A stretch of DNA of 61,247 bases, taken from Halanaerobiales bacterium. Its GTDB lineage: Bacteria > Bacillota > Halanaerobiia > Halanaerobiales > M55B127. A model generated the notes under the pieces. The model had not been told where the DNA came from and did not search any database. It saw only the letters and a list, made by a program, of their open reading frames with translations. Shown piece after piece: positions 49,845-59,125 of the stretch (its first letter is position 1; every line of letters starts with the position of its first letter). The position numbers were made by a program, and so were the translations under genes. Where the stretch lies: assembly GCA_018334565.1 (NCBI GenBank), contig JAGXLU010000001.1, positions 1 to 61,247 on the forward strand, written 5' to 3'.

Positions 49845-51138
49845 CTTTTAACACCTCCATAATATCCTTTATATTATCACATACAAATATATTTTTATTT
49901 TTGAAGTCATTTTTAAAATTATCGATGCTTACCTGGTCTAAAAATAAGCCTTTCTCATTTAATGTTATAGAAGGGATTATGATATTTTTTGCTGAAATAC
50001 CACTAATCCTTTCACCTATATCCTGAGCTGTTAATAGGCCCGTTACGGTTATCGTTTCACCAAAAAACTTATTTTCTACAATCTTTATCTCAATATTTAT
50101 ATTAAACAGGCTTTCATTTATATCATCTATTATATACTTAATAGCCTTCTTGCCTAATAAAGATGTGATTAAGACATATTCTTCATTATTTTTTTTCTTT
50201 TTAATTGAGTCTATAAAATCGTCTTTTATTTTTTGATATTGATCTCTAAAAATACGTGTTAAACCTACTCCATTTTCCAGCTGTAAAAAGTTGTTATATG
50301 ATCTATAACTGGGAATATCTATTTTAGACATAAGATAAAATTCATCTGAGGCAAAAAGAAAATTTTCTCCATACTTATCTTTTAATATCTTCTGCCAGTT
50401 ATTTATCTGGTTCACAATATTTTCAGCTTCTTGAGATGTATAAGTTCTTAACTTTTTATTTTTATACTTAGTTAATCCAACCGGTACTACAGAAAGGGAT
50501 AAAATATTAGGAAAGTATTTAGCCAAAGATTGGATGGATTCATCTAATTTTTTACCATCGTTAATCCCTGGACAAAGTACAATTTGTGCGTTAAAATCAA
50601 TTCCATTTTCAGTCAAATAATCAAGGTCTTTAATAATGTTACCAGCCCGTGGATTTTTCATCATATACTTTCTTAACTCGGGATCTGTAGTGTGTATGGA
50701 TATATTTAATGGACTCATATGATACTTTACTATTTTTTTGAAGTCTATCATATCAAGATTTGTAAGTGTAATATAACTTCCCTGTAAAAAAGAAAATCTG
50801 TAATCATCATCTTTTAAGTTTAAAGTTGCTCGAAGGTTATCTGGCTGTTGGTCTATAAAACAAAATATACATTTATTAGTACATTTTTTAAGGCCATCAA
50901 AGACTATACCCTCAAATTCAATTCCCATCTCTTCATCATAAGTTCTTTTTATATCATATTTTTTTATACTACCATTTCTTTTTTTTACTTCCATCTGAAA
51001 ATTATATGAGGAAATGAAATCATTATATTCAATATAGTCCTTGATTTTTTTCCCATTAATTGAAATTAATTGATCACCGGCCTCAAGTCCTATCTTTGCA
51101 GCGGTACTTTCTTTTTTAATATTCTTAATATAAACCAT
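49813..51138 (-). CDS. DUF512 radical SAM protein with N-terminal PDZ-like domain
   Basis: GDQLISINGKKIKDYIEY (PDZ), CTNKCIFCFIDQQP (CxxxCxxC), adjacency to der. SD AGGAGG favours ATG at 51138. Confidence 0.92.
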   Translation of the reverse strand: MVYIKNIKKESTAAKIGLEAGDQLISINGKKIKDYIEYNDFISSYNFQMEVKKRNGSIKKYDIKRTYDEEMGIEFEGIVFDGLKKCTNKCIFCFIDQQPDNLRATLNLKDDDYRFSFLQGSYITLTNLDMIDFKKIVKYHMSPLNISIHTTDPELRKYMMKNPRAGNIIKDLDYLTENGIDFNAQIVLCPGINDGKKLDESIQSLAKYFPNILSLSVVPVGLTKYKNKKLRTYTSQEAENIVNQINNWQKILKDKYGENFLFASDEFYLMSKIDIPSYRSYNNFLQLENGVGLTRIFRDQYQKIKDDFIDSIKKKKNNEEYVLITSLLGKKAIKYIIDDINESLFNINIEIKIVENKFFGETITVTGLLTAQDIGERISGISAKNIIIPSITLNEKGLFLDQVSIDNFKNDFKNKNIFVCDNIKDIMEVLKGVDTNCSNSR

Positions 51139-51218
51139 GGATAATTTCCTCCTGCTACATAGAATAATAACATATCTTAAAGGCTGTGACAATAAACGAA
51201 TAGTTTTAAATAAATAAA

Positions 51219-51250
51219 AGCCTTACTATCCTTTTATGAATAGTAAGGCT
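51219..51250 (-). terminator. Terminator downstream of ispH-S1
   Basis: AGCCTTACTAT/ATAGTAAGGCT stem followed by TTTATTTATTT on the minus strand. Confidence 0.8.
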
Positions 51251-51276
51251 CGCTTATTTAAGCATTTGTTTTACAG

Positions 51277-53745
51277 CTATTCTTCATCTTTATCAAAAAT
51301 ATCTCCGACTAGTTCTTGGATTGTAGTTCCAGAAGATTGTTCTTCTTCTTTATTTTCCGATTCCTTATTTTTGGTGGTTTTTTTGTTTTCTTTCTTCGCT
51401 TTTTTTGCATTCATTTCTTCTTCTATACTTTTTAGGCTTAATCCGATTCTTCTCTGCTCTGGATCTATATTAATGATTTTTGCTTTTCTTTCTTCGCCTT
51501 CTTCGACTATTTCATCAGGGGTTTCAACATGTTTTTGGGATAATTGTGAGATATGGATTAATCCTTCAATTCCTTCTGCAACCTCCATAAATGCTCCAAA
51601 ATCAACTATTTTAGTTATTTTACCATCTATTTTTTCACCTTCATAATGTTTTCTGGCGAATTCTTCCCAGGGATCTGGCAGTAATTGTTTTAAACCCAAT
51701 GATATTCTTTCTTCTTCTTTATTAACACCGAGTACTTTTACCTCTACTTCTTGACCTTCTTCTAATATTTCGGTAGGATGATCAATTCTTCCCCAGGACA
51801 TTTCGGATATATGAAGTAGACCTTCAATTCCGCCCAAATCTATAAAGGCACCAAAATCTACCAGTTTTGTTACCGTGCCATTTACTACATCGCTTTCTTC
51901 TAAATTATCTAAAGTTTCTTTTTTACTTTCTGCTCTTTCAGCTTCAATTACTTTTTTAGCAGATAAAACTACATTATTTTTATCTCTTTCAACCTCAATT
52001 ATTTTTAATCTCAAAGTTTGATTGACATATTCACTTAGATCTTCTACATATCCTACTGCTACATGTGAAGCAGGAATGAAACCTCTTACTCCAACATCTA
52101 CAACTAAACCACCTTTTACTTCTTTTGTAACCTCCGCCTCAATAATTTTATCATCTTCGTAGGCTTCTATGATTTTTTCCCAGGCTTTTTCATAATCTGC
52201 CTTTTTCTTCGAAAGAATCATATTACCTTCTTCATTTTCCAAAGTTAAAATAACTACTTCAATATCCTGATCTTCTTCGACAAAATCACGTGGGTCTTTA
52301 ATAGAACGGTGGTTCAATTCATCCTTAGGAATAAACCCATCAGTTTTATAACCAACATCTACATATACTCCATCATCATTTATTTCTACTACAGTACCCG
52401 TTACTTTTTGACCTTTTTTAAGATCTGCAATATCATTGTCACTGTAGTTAAATTCATCAATATTACTTTCTTCTTCAGCTTCATCAGCTACTTCTTTTGT
52501 TTTTTCTGCATCTTCTTTTTGCTCAGTTTCGACTGTTTCTTGTTCTTCTTTTACTTCTTCTGTATCTTCTGGTTCTTCTTCGACTACTTCTTCTGTATCT
52601 TCTTGTTGCTCAGTTTCAACAACTTCTTGTTCTTCATCAACTTTTTTATTTTCCTCTTCAGATACCTCTTCTGTTTCTTTTTTAACAGTTTCTTCTTTTG
52701 GTTCTTCACTTTCTTGTCCCGTTTCTTCTAAAACTTCTTGTTCTTCTTTTTCTACCTCTTCTGTATCTTCTTGTTGCTCAGTTTCAGCCTCTTCTTTTTC
52801 TACCTCTTCTTTAACCTCTTCGACTATTTCTTCTGCTTCCTTTTCTACCTCTTCTTCTGTAAGTTCTGGCTGATTAACTTCTTCTTTTTCATTAACATCT
52901 TTTTTCTCTTCAGACATAATTTCCAAGACCTCCTTGATTATCCAGTCAGGGGTCGATGCCCCCGCGGTAACTCCAATTTTATTTACGTTCTTAATTTTAT
53001 CCCAGTTGATTTCATCAACTATTTCTATGTGAAAGGTTGGTGTTTTGGTTTTAGCACAGATCTCGGCTAATCTCTTTGTATTGGCACTATTGTGTCCTCC
53101 AATTACAAACATCGCATCAACCTTTTTTGCTAATTCTCTCGCTTCTCTTTGCCGATTACCGGTCGTATTACAAATAGTATTATATATTTTTAACTCATCC
53201 ACTTTTGGTAAAAGATAACTAATTATTTCTATATATTTTTCATAAGATTGTGTGGTTTGTGCAACCAGGCCTACATAATCCCTTAAAACTATACCTTCGA
53301 AATCTTGAATATTCTCTATAATCTTACCTTTATTATTAGTATGACCATAAATTCCTTTTATTTCTGGATGGTTTTTGTCTCCAAAGATAAAGGTCTGATA
53401 ACCTGTTTTCACCAACTTTTTTGCGTATATATGAGCATTTTTAACAAAAGGACAGGTGGCATCTATTAACTCAAGATTTTTTTCTTTTGCTTTCTCTAAA
53501 ATCTTAGGTTCAATTCCATGTGTTCTGATAATTAGTATACCCTCATCAATTTCATCTAAACTGTCTACAAGATGTACACCCTGTTTTTGCAATTTTTTAA
53601 CAACCTGAGGATTGTGGATTAATGGACCCAATGTATAAACCTTTTTATCAGAACCTTTAACCGCTTTTTGGACTATTTCAATTGCCCTTTTGACTCCAAA
53701 ACAAAAGCCGGCTTCATCCGCAGTTATTATCTCCAGTACCTTCAC
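51277..53745 (-). CDS. ispH: HMB-PP reductase (IspH) fused to ribosomal protein S1-like protein with four S1 domains
   Basis: IspH Cys motifs (GFCFGVKRA, DATCPFV, NTICNTTGNRQRE), Glu-rich linker, four S1 repeats (e.g. VNGTVTKLVDFGAFIDLGGIEGLLHISEMSW). Confidence 0.96.
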   Translation of the reverse strand: MKVLEIITADEAGFCFGVKRAIEIVQKAVKGSDKKVYTLGPLIHNPQVVKKLQKQGVHLVDSLDEIDEGILIIRTHGIEPKILEKAKEKNLELIDATCPFVKNAHIYAKKLVKTGYQTFIFGDKNHPEIKGIYGHTNNKGKIIENIQDFEGIVLRDYVGLVAQTTQSYEKYIEIISYLLPKVDELKIYNTICNTTGNRQREARELAKKVDAMFVIGGHNSANTKRLAEICAKTKTPTFHIEIVDEINWDKIKNVNKIGVTAGASTPDWIIKEVLEIMSEEKKDVNEKEEVNQPELTEEEVEKEAEEIVEEVKEEVEKEEAETEQQEDTEEVEKEEQEVLEETGQESEEPKEETVKKETEEVSEEENKKVDEEQEVVETEQQEDTEEVVEEEPEDTEEVKEEQETVETEQKEDAEKTKEVADEAEEESNIDEFNYSDNDIADLKKGQKVTGTVVEINDDGVYVDVGYKTDGFIPKDELNHRSIKDPRDFVEEDQDIEVVILTLENEEGNMILSKKKADYEKAWEKIIEAYEDDKIIEAEVTKEVKGGLVVDVGVRGFIPASHVAVGYVEDLSEYVNQTLRLKIIEVERDKNNVVLSAKKVIEAERAESKKETLDNLEESDVVNGTVTKLVDFGAFIDLGGIEGLLHISEMSWGRIDHPTEILEEGQEVEVKVLGVNKEEERISLGLKQLLPDPWEEFARKHYEGEKIDGKITKIVDFGAFMEVAEGIEGLIHISQLSQKHVETPDEIVEEGEERKAKIINIDPEQRRIGLSLKSIEEEMNAKKAKKENKKTTKNKESENKEEEQSSGTTIQELVGDIFDKDEE

Positions 53746-53875
53746 CTCCTTCCAAACAACAAAACAAACCTGTATTACACTACCACAATGACGTTAAAAA
53801 ATACTAAATTATAGTCAGTATTAACTGCTCATAGATATTATTAAAATAACATATTTCTTTCTAAAAGGCAAATAT

Positions 53876-54472
53876 TTAATCAAGACAATTGAGTTGATTT
53901 TTTATTTTTTTCATAATCAATTCACCCACTTCTGTCTTTTCCTGTCTGCTTAACTTTTTATCATAGTATTCCTTTAAAGAAAATGACTGACCTATAGAAA
54001 CCTTGAGGGCCTCATCTTTTTGATTAGAATGTTTGATCCCTACAGGTAATATTGGGCTTTCACTCATCAAAGATATTAATGTAACACCAGGTTTTGCATC
54101 ACCCAGTTTGTCTTCTTTAATCCTCGTTCCTTCTGGAAACATACACAACACTTTGCCATTTTTTAAAATTTCTAAAGAACGCCTTATTGCTTTTTTATCA
54201 GGCACACCTCTTTTGATTGGGAAAGCCCCTATTTGTTTTAACAAGAAACCAAACCATTTTTTTTCAAATAGTTCTTCTTTTGCCATAAAATGAAGCTGTC
54301 TGTTAACCGCACAACCTACGATAGGAGGATCAAGATAACTAACATGGTTACTTACCACAATTAAAGGGCCTTCTTTTGGTACATTTTTTCTTCCTTTTAC
54401 CTTCCAATTATGAACTATTTTCAAATAAATATTGACTAGATAATAACTTAACCAGTATATTATCTTACCCAT
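53876..54472 (-). CDS. plsC: 1-acylglycerol-3-phosphate acyltransferase
   Basis: VSNHVSYLDPPIVG (NHxxxxD), FPIKRG, MFPEGTRIKE. Confidence 0.95.
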   Translation of the reverse strand: MGKIIYWLSYYLVNIYLKIVHNWKVKGRKNVPKEGPLIVVSNHVSYLDPPIVGCAVNRQLHFMAKEELFEKKWFGFLLKQIGAFPIKRGVPDKKAIRRSLEILKNGKVLCMFPEGTRIKEDKLGDAKPGVTLISLMSESPILPVGIKHSNQKDEALKVSIGQSFSLKEYYDKKLSRQEKTEVGELIMKKIKNQLNCLD

Positions 54473-54476
54473 AATC

Positions 54477-55142
54477 TCAACTCCTCTCTATTATATTCAA
54501 TACTTTTTTTAGTACTTCTTTTATGGTTAAATCAGTACTCTTTACAACTACTGCATCTTCTGCCTTTTTAAGTGGTGAATATTTTCTGGTTGAGTCAATC
54601 TTATCCCTTTGAATTATTTCCTTTTTAACATCTTTAAAATCAATATCTCGTCCATTACTTTTAAGGATATCTTTATATCTTCTTTGGGCCCTTTCTTGCA
54701 CAGTTGCAGTTATGTAAAACTTGAAATCAGCATCAGGTAAAACCCTGGTACCAATATCTCGACCATCCATTACTATATTTTGTTTTGATGCAATTTCTCT
54801 CTGTTTTTTGACCAGTTCATCACGGACAGATTTAACCTGAGCAACCCTGGAAACATTATTATCGACTGCCGCACTCCTTAATTTATCAGTAATATCTCTA
54901 CCATCTGCATATATACGAAATACATTATTTTGATAAGTAATATCAAGTTCTAAATCTTTTACAAGTTGAGTCAACTCAGTATTGTCATTTAGATCAAATT
55001 CATCTTCAATTGCTTTAAGTGTTACCGCCCTATACATAGCTCCACTATCTAAATAGGTAAAATTTAATTCTTTAGCCAGTAATCTTGCTATAGTACTCTT
55101 GCCAGCTCCAGCTGGACCATCTATCGCTATTGAAATGGTCAA
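54477..55142 (-). CDS. cmk: Cytidylate kinase
   Basis: IAIDGPAGAGKSTIARLLAKELNFTYLDSGAMYRAVTLKAI, VMDGRDIGTRVLPDADFKFYITA. Confidence 0.97.
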   Translation of the reverse strand: MTISIAIDGPAGAGKSTIARLLAKELNFTYLDSGAMYRAVTLKAIEDEFDLNDNTELTQLVKDLELDITYQNNVFRIYADGRDITDKLRSAAVDNNVSRVAQVKSVRDELVKKQREIASKQNIVMDGRDIGTRVLPDADFKFYITATVQERAQRRYKDILKSNGRDIDFKDVKKEIIQRDKIDSTRKYSPLKKAEDAVVVKSTDLTIKEVLKKVLNIIERS

Positions 55143-55310
55143 TTTATCACCTCATTATTATCTACAATAAAAGCATAATTATGATAAGTTGAATCAATAT
55201 TTCAAAAACACAAAATTATGATTTAAAGATGTTAATAATAATTTAATTTTAAATACCCACATCTTTCCTGTCAAAAATTAAACTTTATGTGTTGGCCTTT
55301 TGAATGATTT

Positions 55311-55700
55311 TTACTTATTTTTTACAGCCTGAATGATCTTTTTAAATTTATCAACATATAAAGGTTATAAACCATTGCTTAAAGCCTTTTTAAGTATCAG
55401 GTGCTAAGTAAAGCTCTATTCTTAAGCTTAAAGAAGTCATTACAGCCAGATTAATCAACATCCAGCAAACTCTCCCCTGCTAAAATCAATTATAACAGTG
55501 TGGCTGCATATTTCTTTAAAATAGGTACTGACATCAGATTATAGAAAGACTAGGTTTTGTTTGCCCTTTGTATTTTTACTCAGCGGTAGTTACAAAACTT
55601 CAGTAACTATTTTAAAATCATATGCTAAAGATACTTCCTTCAATATTTTAATTCCTCTTCTTTTAAACCCTTAAATTACCTTCTTTGAGCAGCTAATAAA
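55311..55700 (-). pseudogene. aroF: Decayed DAHP synthase (3-deoxy-7-phosphoheptulonate synthase, AroF-type) remnant
   Basis: Minus-strand fragments in shifting frames: GFKRRGIKILKEVSLAYDFKIVTEVL*, NLMSVPILKKYAATL, VIIDFSRGE, LINLAVMTS..RIELYLAPDT*, LYVDKFKKIIQAVKNK*. These match in order remembered DAHP synthase motifs (GLGEKGLEYLREAADKYGMYVVTEAL, LDISAVPIIRKESHLPILVDPSH, VIPLSRAAI, IVEVHPEPEKALSDG, FKELVQEMKK). Confidence 0.8.
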
Positions 55701-55856
55701 ATTTTTAAATTTTCTTCAATTAAAATAAGTAGATAGCTATCTATTTGTAAAACATAAATTTTGACCATATATATTCTTTTATTGAAAGATAATCTTTTTT
55801 TCTAAACTTATTAAATAATATAATCTATTCTCCCACTCAAATTTTATTACCGTTTT

Positions 55857-56225
55857 TTACTCTTGAGTATTAAAAAATTGATCTTCTCTTAGGTTTGTCG
55901 CCTCTTTTAGATAAATATGTTTAATTTTATTTTTATCTTTAAGGCCATCAGCTAAAATCATTACTCTTATGCATTTTTTTAGAGAACTTTTTACATACAT
56001 TTCCTGCAGACACAATATAGATGTTTTAACAAACCCTAAATCACGTACAGCTCGACCCGGATATACTTGATCAAGATCTCTGGTTACAGTAAAAATAAAG
56101 CTGATAATATCTTCATCCTTCAGCATGTTTTTTTCAATAATTTTCGATACCATACTTTTGGTAGCTTCGATAATTTGATTAGCATCATTTTTTTTAACAG
56201 TTACAGCACCACGTATACTAAACAT
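55857..56225 (-). CDS. aroH: Chorismate mutase, AroH type
   Basis: FSIRGAVTVKKNDANQIIEATKSMVSKIIEKN, ISFIFTVTRDLDQVYPGRAVRDLGF, CIRVMILAD. Confidence 0.94.
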   Translation of the reverse strand: MFSIRGAVTVKKNDANQIIEATKSMVSKIIEKNMLKDEDIISFIFTVTRDLDQVYPGRAVRDLGFVKTSILCLQEMYVKSSLKKCIRVMILADGLKDKNKIKHIYLKEATNLREDQFFNTQE

Positions 56226-56353
56226 ATCTAATACACCTCACAAAGAAAGTTTTCGATCAATTTAATCAAAACTTTGTTCTTATTCATTTAAAATTGATCT
56301 TAATTACATATAATACTTGAAATTATATTTTAGAATAGCAAAAATAAGCAGAA

Positions 56354-56377
56354 AATACACCCTAAAAAGGGTGTATT
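56354..56377 (-). terminator. Terminator downstream of rnc
   Basis: AATACACCC-TTTTTA-GGGTGTATT followed by TT on the minus strand. Confidence 0.7.
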
Positions 56378-56383
56378 ACATAA

Positions 56384-57091
56384 TCATTTATTAATCTGCT
56401 GCAAGGCATCTTTAGCAGCTTTTTGTTCTGCCTGTTTCTTGCTTTTCCCTTTACCAAAACCCAACTCTTTTTCTTCAAAATTTACAGTTACATAAAATTC
56501 CTTGTTGTGGTCTGGACCTTTTTCTTTAACAACTTCATATTCTGGTCTATTATTGCTGTTTTTTTGGATGATTTCCTGTAGCATGGTTTTGTAATCCTGA
56601 ATATAGTTACCGTTGTTAACTTCAAAAATAAAATTTTTAAAGTTGTTTATAATAAAATCAAATACAAAATTAAAATCCTTATCTAAATAGATAGCACCTA
56701 AAATAGCTTCCATGGTGTCTGCCAATATAGAATCTCTATTTCTACCTCCAGAAAGTTCTTCTCCTTTCCCAAGCAGTAAATAGTTGCCAAGATTTAATCT
56801 AAAGGCTTTTTCAGCAAGGATGGGAGCACTTACAATTACTGATCTTATTTTGGCCAATTCACCTTCTGCATATTTATCATATTTATTAAAAATATATGTG
56901 CTAATTGATAAACTTAAAACAGAATCTCCTAAAAACTCAAGTCTTTCATTATCTTTAATATTTAAATCAGAATTTTCATTTGCAAATGATTTATGTGTTA
57001 AAGCCCTTCTTAATAAACCCTTGTCATCGAATTTTAAATTTAATTTATTTTCTAATTCTGTCAATTTCTCTTCTGAAAAATATTCTGTCAT
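56384..57091 (-). CDS. rnc: Ribonuclease III
   Basis: RALTHKSFANE, NERLEFLGDSVL, DTMEAILGAIYLDKDF, C-terminal dsRBD. Confidence 0.97.
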   Translation of the reverse strand: MTEYFSEEKLTELENKLNLKFDDKGLLRRALTHKSFANENSDLNIKDNERLEFLGDSVLSLSISTYIFNKYDKYAEGELAKIRSVIVSAPILAEKAFRLNLGNYLLLGKGEELSGGRNRDSILADTMEAILGAIYLDKDFNFVFDFIINNFKNFIFEVNNGNYIQDYKTMLQEIIQKNSNNRPEYEVVKEKGPDHNKEFYVTVNFEEKELGFGKGKSKKQAEQKAAKDALQQINK

Positions 57092-57127
57092 TTAAATTTC
57101 ACCACACCTATTGTAATAATTTCAGAT

Positions 57128-57163
57128 AAGGGGGAAGTAAAATCAATGATTTTTATCCCCCTT
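57128..57163. terminator. acpP-rnc intergenic hairpin
   Basis: AAGGGGGA/TCCCCCTT stem; T-run stronger on the plus strand. Confidence 0.45.
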
Positions 57164-57176
57164 TTTATATTAAAGT

Positions 57177-57413
57177 TTAAAGACTGGCCTCAATATAATC
57201 AACTGCATTTCCTACAGTTGCTATTTCTTCAGCATCTTCATCAGGAATCTCAATATCAAACTCTTCTTCTAAAGCCATAATCAACTCAACCACATCTAAT
57301 GAATCAGCACCAAGGTCATCAATAAATGAGGCATCTTTAGTGACTTCTTCTTCAGAAATTGCAAGTTCTTCAGAAGTGACTTGAACGATTCTTTCAAAAA
57401 CATCTGCCATCAT
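57177..57413 (-). CDS. acpP: Acyl carrier protein
   Basis: [43 protein letters not shown]. Start ambiguous (57413 or 57410). Confidence 0.98.
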   Translation of the reverse strand: MMADVFERIVQVTSEELAISEEEVTKDASFIDDLGADSLDVVELIMALEEEFDIEIPDEDAEEIATVGNAVDYIEASL

Positions 57414-57425
57414 CTTCACCTCCTT

Positions 57426-58169
57426 TCACATTAACATCCCCCCATCAATATTTATATTTTGACCATTAATATAGCTTGCTAATGGTGAAACCAAAAACAT
57501 AATTACATTCGCTACTTCCTCAACTTCACCAAATCTTTCTAAGGGTATACTATTTAACATCTCTTCTTTAACTTCGGAAGATAAATTTTGCGTCATATCT
57601 GTTTGAATATAACCGGGCGAAATTGTATTAATATTAATACCTCTTTTTGATACTTCTCGCGCAATTGCTTTTGAAAATCCAACTATACCTGCTTTGGAAG
57701 CAGCATAATTAGCCTGACCTGCATTACCCATTGAACCTACTACAGAACTTAAATTAACTATTTTACCGTGCCTTTGTTTCATCATGTATCTTATTGCATT
57801 TTTTGTGCAATTAAAAGTCCCCTTCAAATTTACATCTATTACACTATCAAAATCTTTTTCTTTCATCCTCAATAAAAGCCCATCCCTAGTTATACCCGCA
57901 TTATTAACGAGGATGTCAATTTTCCCAAACTTACTGACAGCTTTTTTAATTAGGTTTTTAGCATCTGAGCTATCTGCTACATTTCCCTGAACTATTAATG
58001 CCTTTCTACCCTGATTAAGAACTTGACGAGCCGTTTCTTCTGCACTTTGTTTGTCATTATTGTAATTAATAACAAGGTCAGCACCTTCAGAAGCAAGCTT
58101 TACAGCAGTAGCAGCACCTATTCCCCTTGAACTACCGGTAACAATAGCAACCTCGCCTTCTAATAACAA
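57426..58169 (-). CDS. fabG: 3-oxoacyl-[ACP] reductase
   Basis: AIVTGSSRGIGAATAVKLA, NNAGITRDGLLLRMKEKDFD, NYAASKAGIVGFSKAIARE. Confidence 0.95.
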   Translation of the reverse strand: MLLEGEVAIVTGSSRGIGAATAVKLASEGADLVINYNNDKQSAEETARQVLNQGRKALIVQGNVADSSDAKNLIKKAVSKFGKIDILVNNAGITRDGLLLRMKEKDFDSVIDVNLKGTFNCTKNAIRYMMKQRHGKIVNLSSVVGSMGNAGQANYAASKAGIVGFSKAIAREVSKRGININTISPGYIQTDMTQNLSSEVKEEMLNSIPLERFGEVEEVANVIMFLVSPLASYINGQNINIDGGMLM

Positions 58170-58184
58170 GTTATCATCTCCTCA

Positions 58185-59003
58185 TCAGTTTATAACAAGT
58201 GAACTTATGTAAAAATTAAAGTTCTTAATATAAAGACCAGTAAACTTTTCAATTGACTTATTTAAAGTTCTCTGTAACTTTTGGATATAATCAATTATTT
58301 CTATACCATATTTTAATACAATTTCTATTCTAATACAAATTTCATTATTATCTTTTTCAATATAGATCGAGGATATCTCTTTTACATCTACCTCTTGTGA
58401 TAATTCAAAATAGATAAGGTCTCTTAGTACCTGATTATAAATTACAAGGTTACCAAAATAAGAAAATTTGGGTCTAACTATTGTTTTTTCTTTTCTTATA
58501 GAACCTTTACCCTTTTTGAAAAACAATTCAAGGGAATGAATAAAATAACCTGGAAACTGAGACTTGACTTCAATTTTGGGAACAGGTATTACATGCTTTC
58601 CTTCTTTTTTTCTAATATCAATCGCTTTTTTAATCTCTTGTTGATCAGCTATTTCATCTATTTTAATGATTTGATTAATACCATTTAATTTTAAGTTTTC
58701 AACAATTTTTTTTATCATACGTAGTGAAGTACCCAATATTAGTATCTTTTCTTCATTTACATCATTAAGAGCATCTTTAACTTCCTTTAAATGCTCTTCT
58801 TTTAACAAAATTGCGGTCCGGATGGCCTGGATCTTTATTTTATCACGTTTAGCAGATTTACCAGCTAAAACATGTCCTTTGTGTATTAAAAGACCATCAT
58901 CTAAAATGAGTGGTATATTATATTTATCTGCTACAAATGCAGCTCTATGACTTTTCCCTGAACCACTAACCCCAACCAGTGCATAAACATACAATATCTC
59001 CAC
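58185..59003 (-). CDS. P-loop NTPase-like protein with Asp23/Gls24-like C-terminal domain
   Basis: Walker A ALVGVSGSGKSHRA near the N-terminus; C-terminal ISSIYIEKDNNEICIRIEIVLKYGIEIIDYIQKLQRTLNKSIEKFTGLYIKNFNFYI resembles DUF322. Start may be TTG at 58994. Confidence 0.75.
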   Translation of the reverse strand: MEILYVYALVGVSGSGKSHRAAFVADKYNIPLILDDGLLIHKGHVLAGKSAKRDKIKIQAIRTAILLKEEHLKEVKDALNDVNEEKILILGTSLRMIKKIVENLKLNGINQIIKIDEIADQQEIKKAIDIRKKEGKHVIPVPKIEVKSQFPGYFIHSLELFFKKGKGSIRKEKTIVRPKFSYFGNLVIYNQVLRDLIYFELSQEVDVKEISSIYIEKDNNEICIRIEIVLKYGIEIIDYIQKLQRTLNKSIEKFTGLYIKNFNFYISSLVIN

Positions 59004-59064
59004 CCCTAAAAATACATTCTTAAATTTACTATAAATGATATTTTAAAAAATTTCAAGTTATTCA

Positions 59065-59098
59065 TAAAAAAACCGCTGCTCAATTAAAGACAGCGGCC
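59065..59098 (-). terminator. Terminator of the xanthine-dehydrogenase-type gene
   Basis: CCGCTG..CAGCGG stem followed by TTTTTTT on the minus strand. Confidence 0.8.
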
Positions 59099-59125
59099 TA
59101 TATTAATATTTAATTTTTTAAACAT

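Noticed and set aside
52309-53070. Plus-strand Phe-rich ORFs (52309-52731, 52497-52685, 52738-53070)
   Set aside because: Antisense shadows of the Glu-rich linker (GAA/GAG codons read as TTC/CTC). The minus-strand frame has clear domains on both sides.
51277-53745. IspH-S1 fusion as a sequencing or assembly artefact
   Set aside because: Single uninterrupted frame of 822 codons, and the same fusion is established in Clostridia.
55143-55856. Degraded transposase/IS remnant in the gap downstream of aroH
   Set aside because: No terminal inverted repeats or transposase motifs seen; the fragments match DAHP synthase in colinear order instead.
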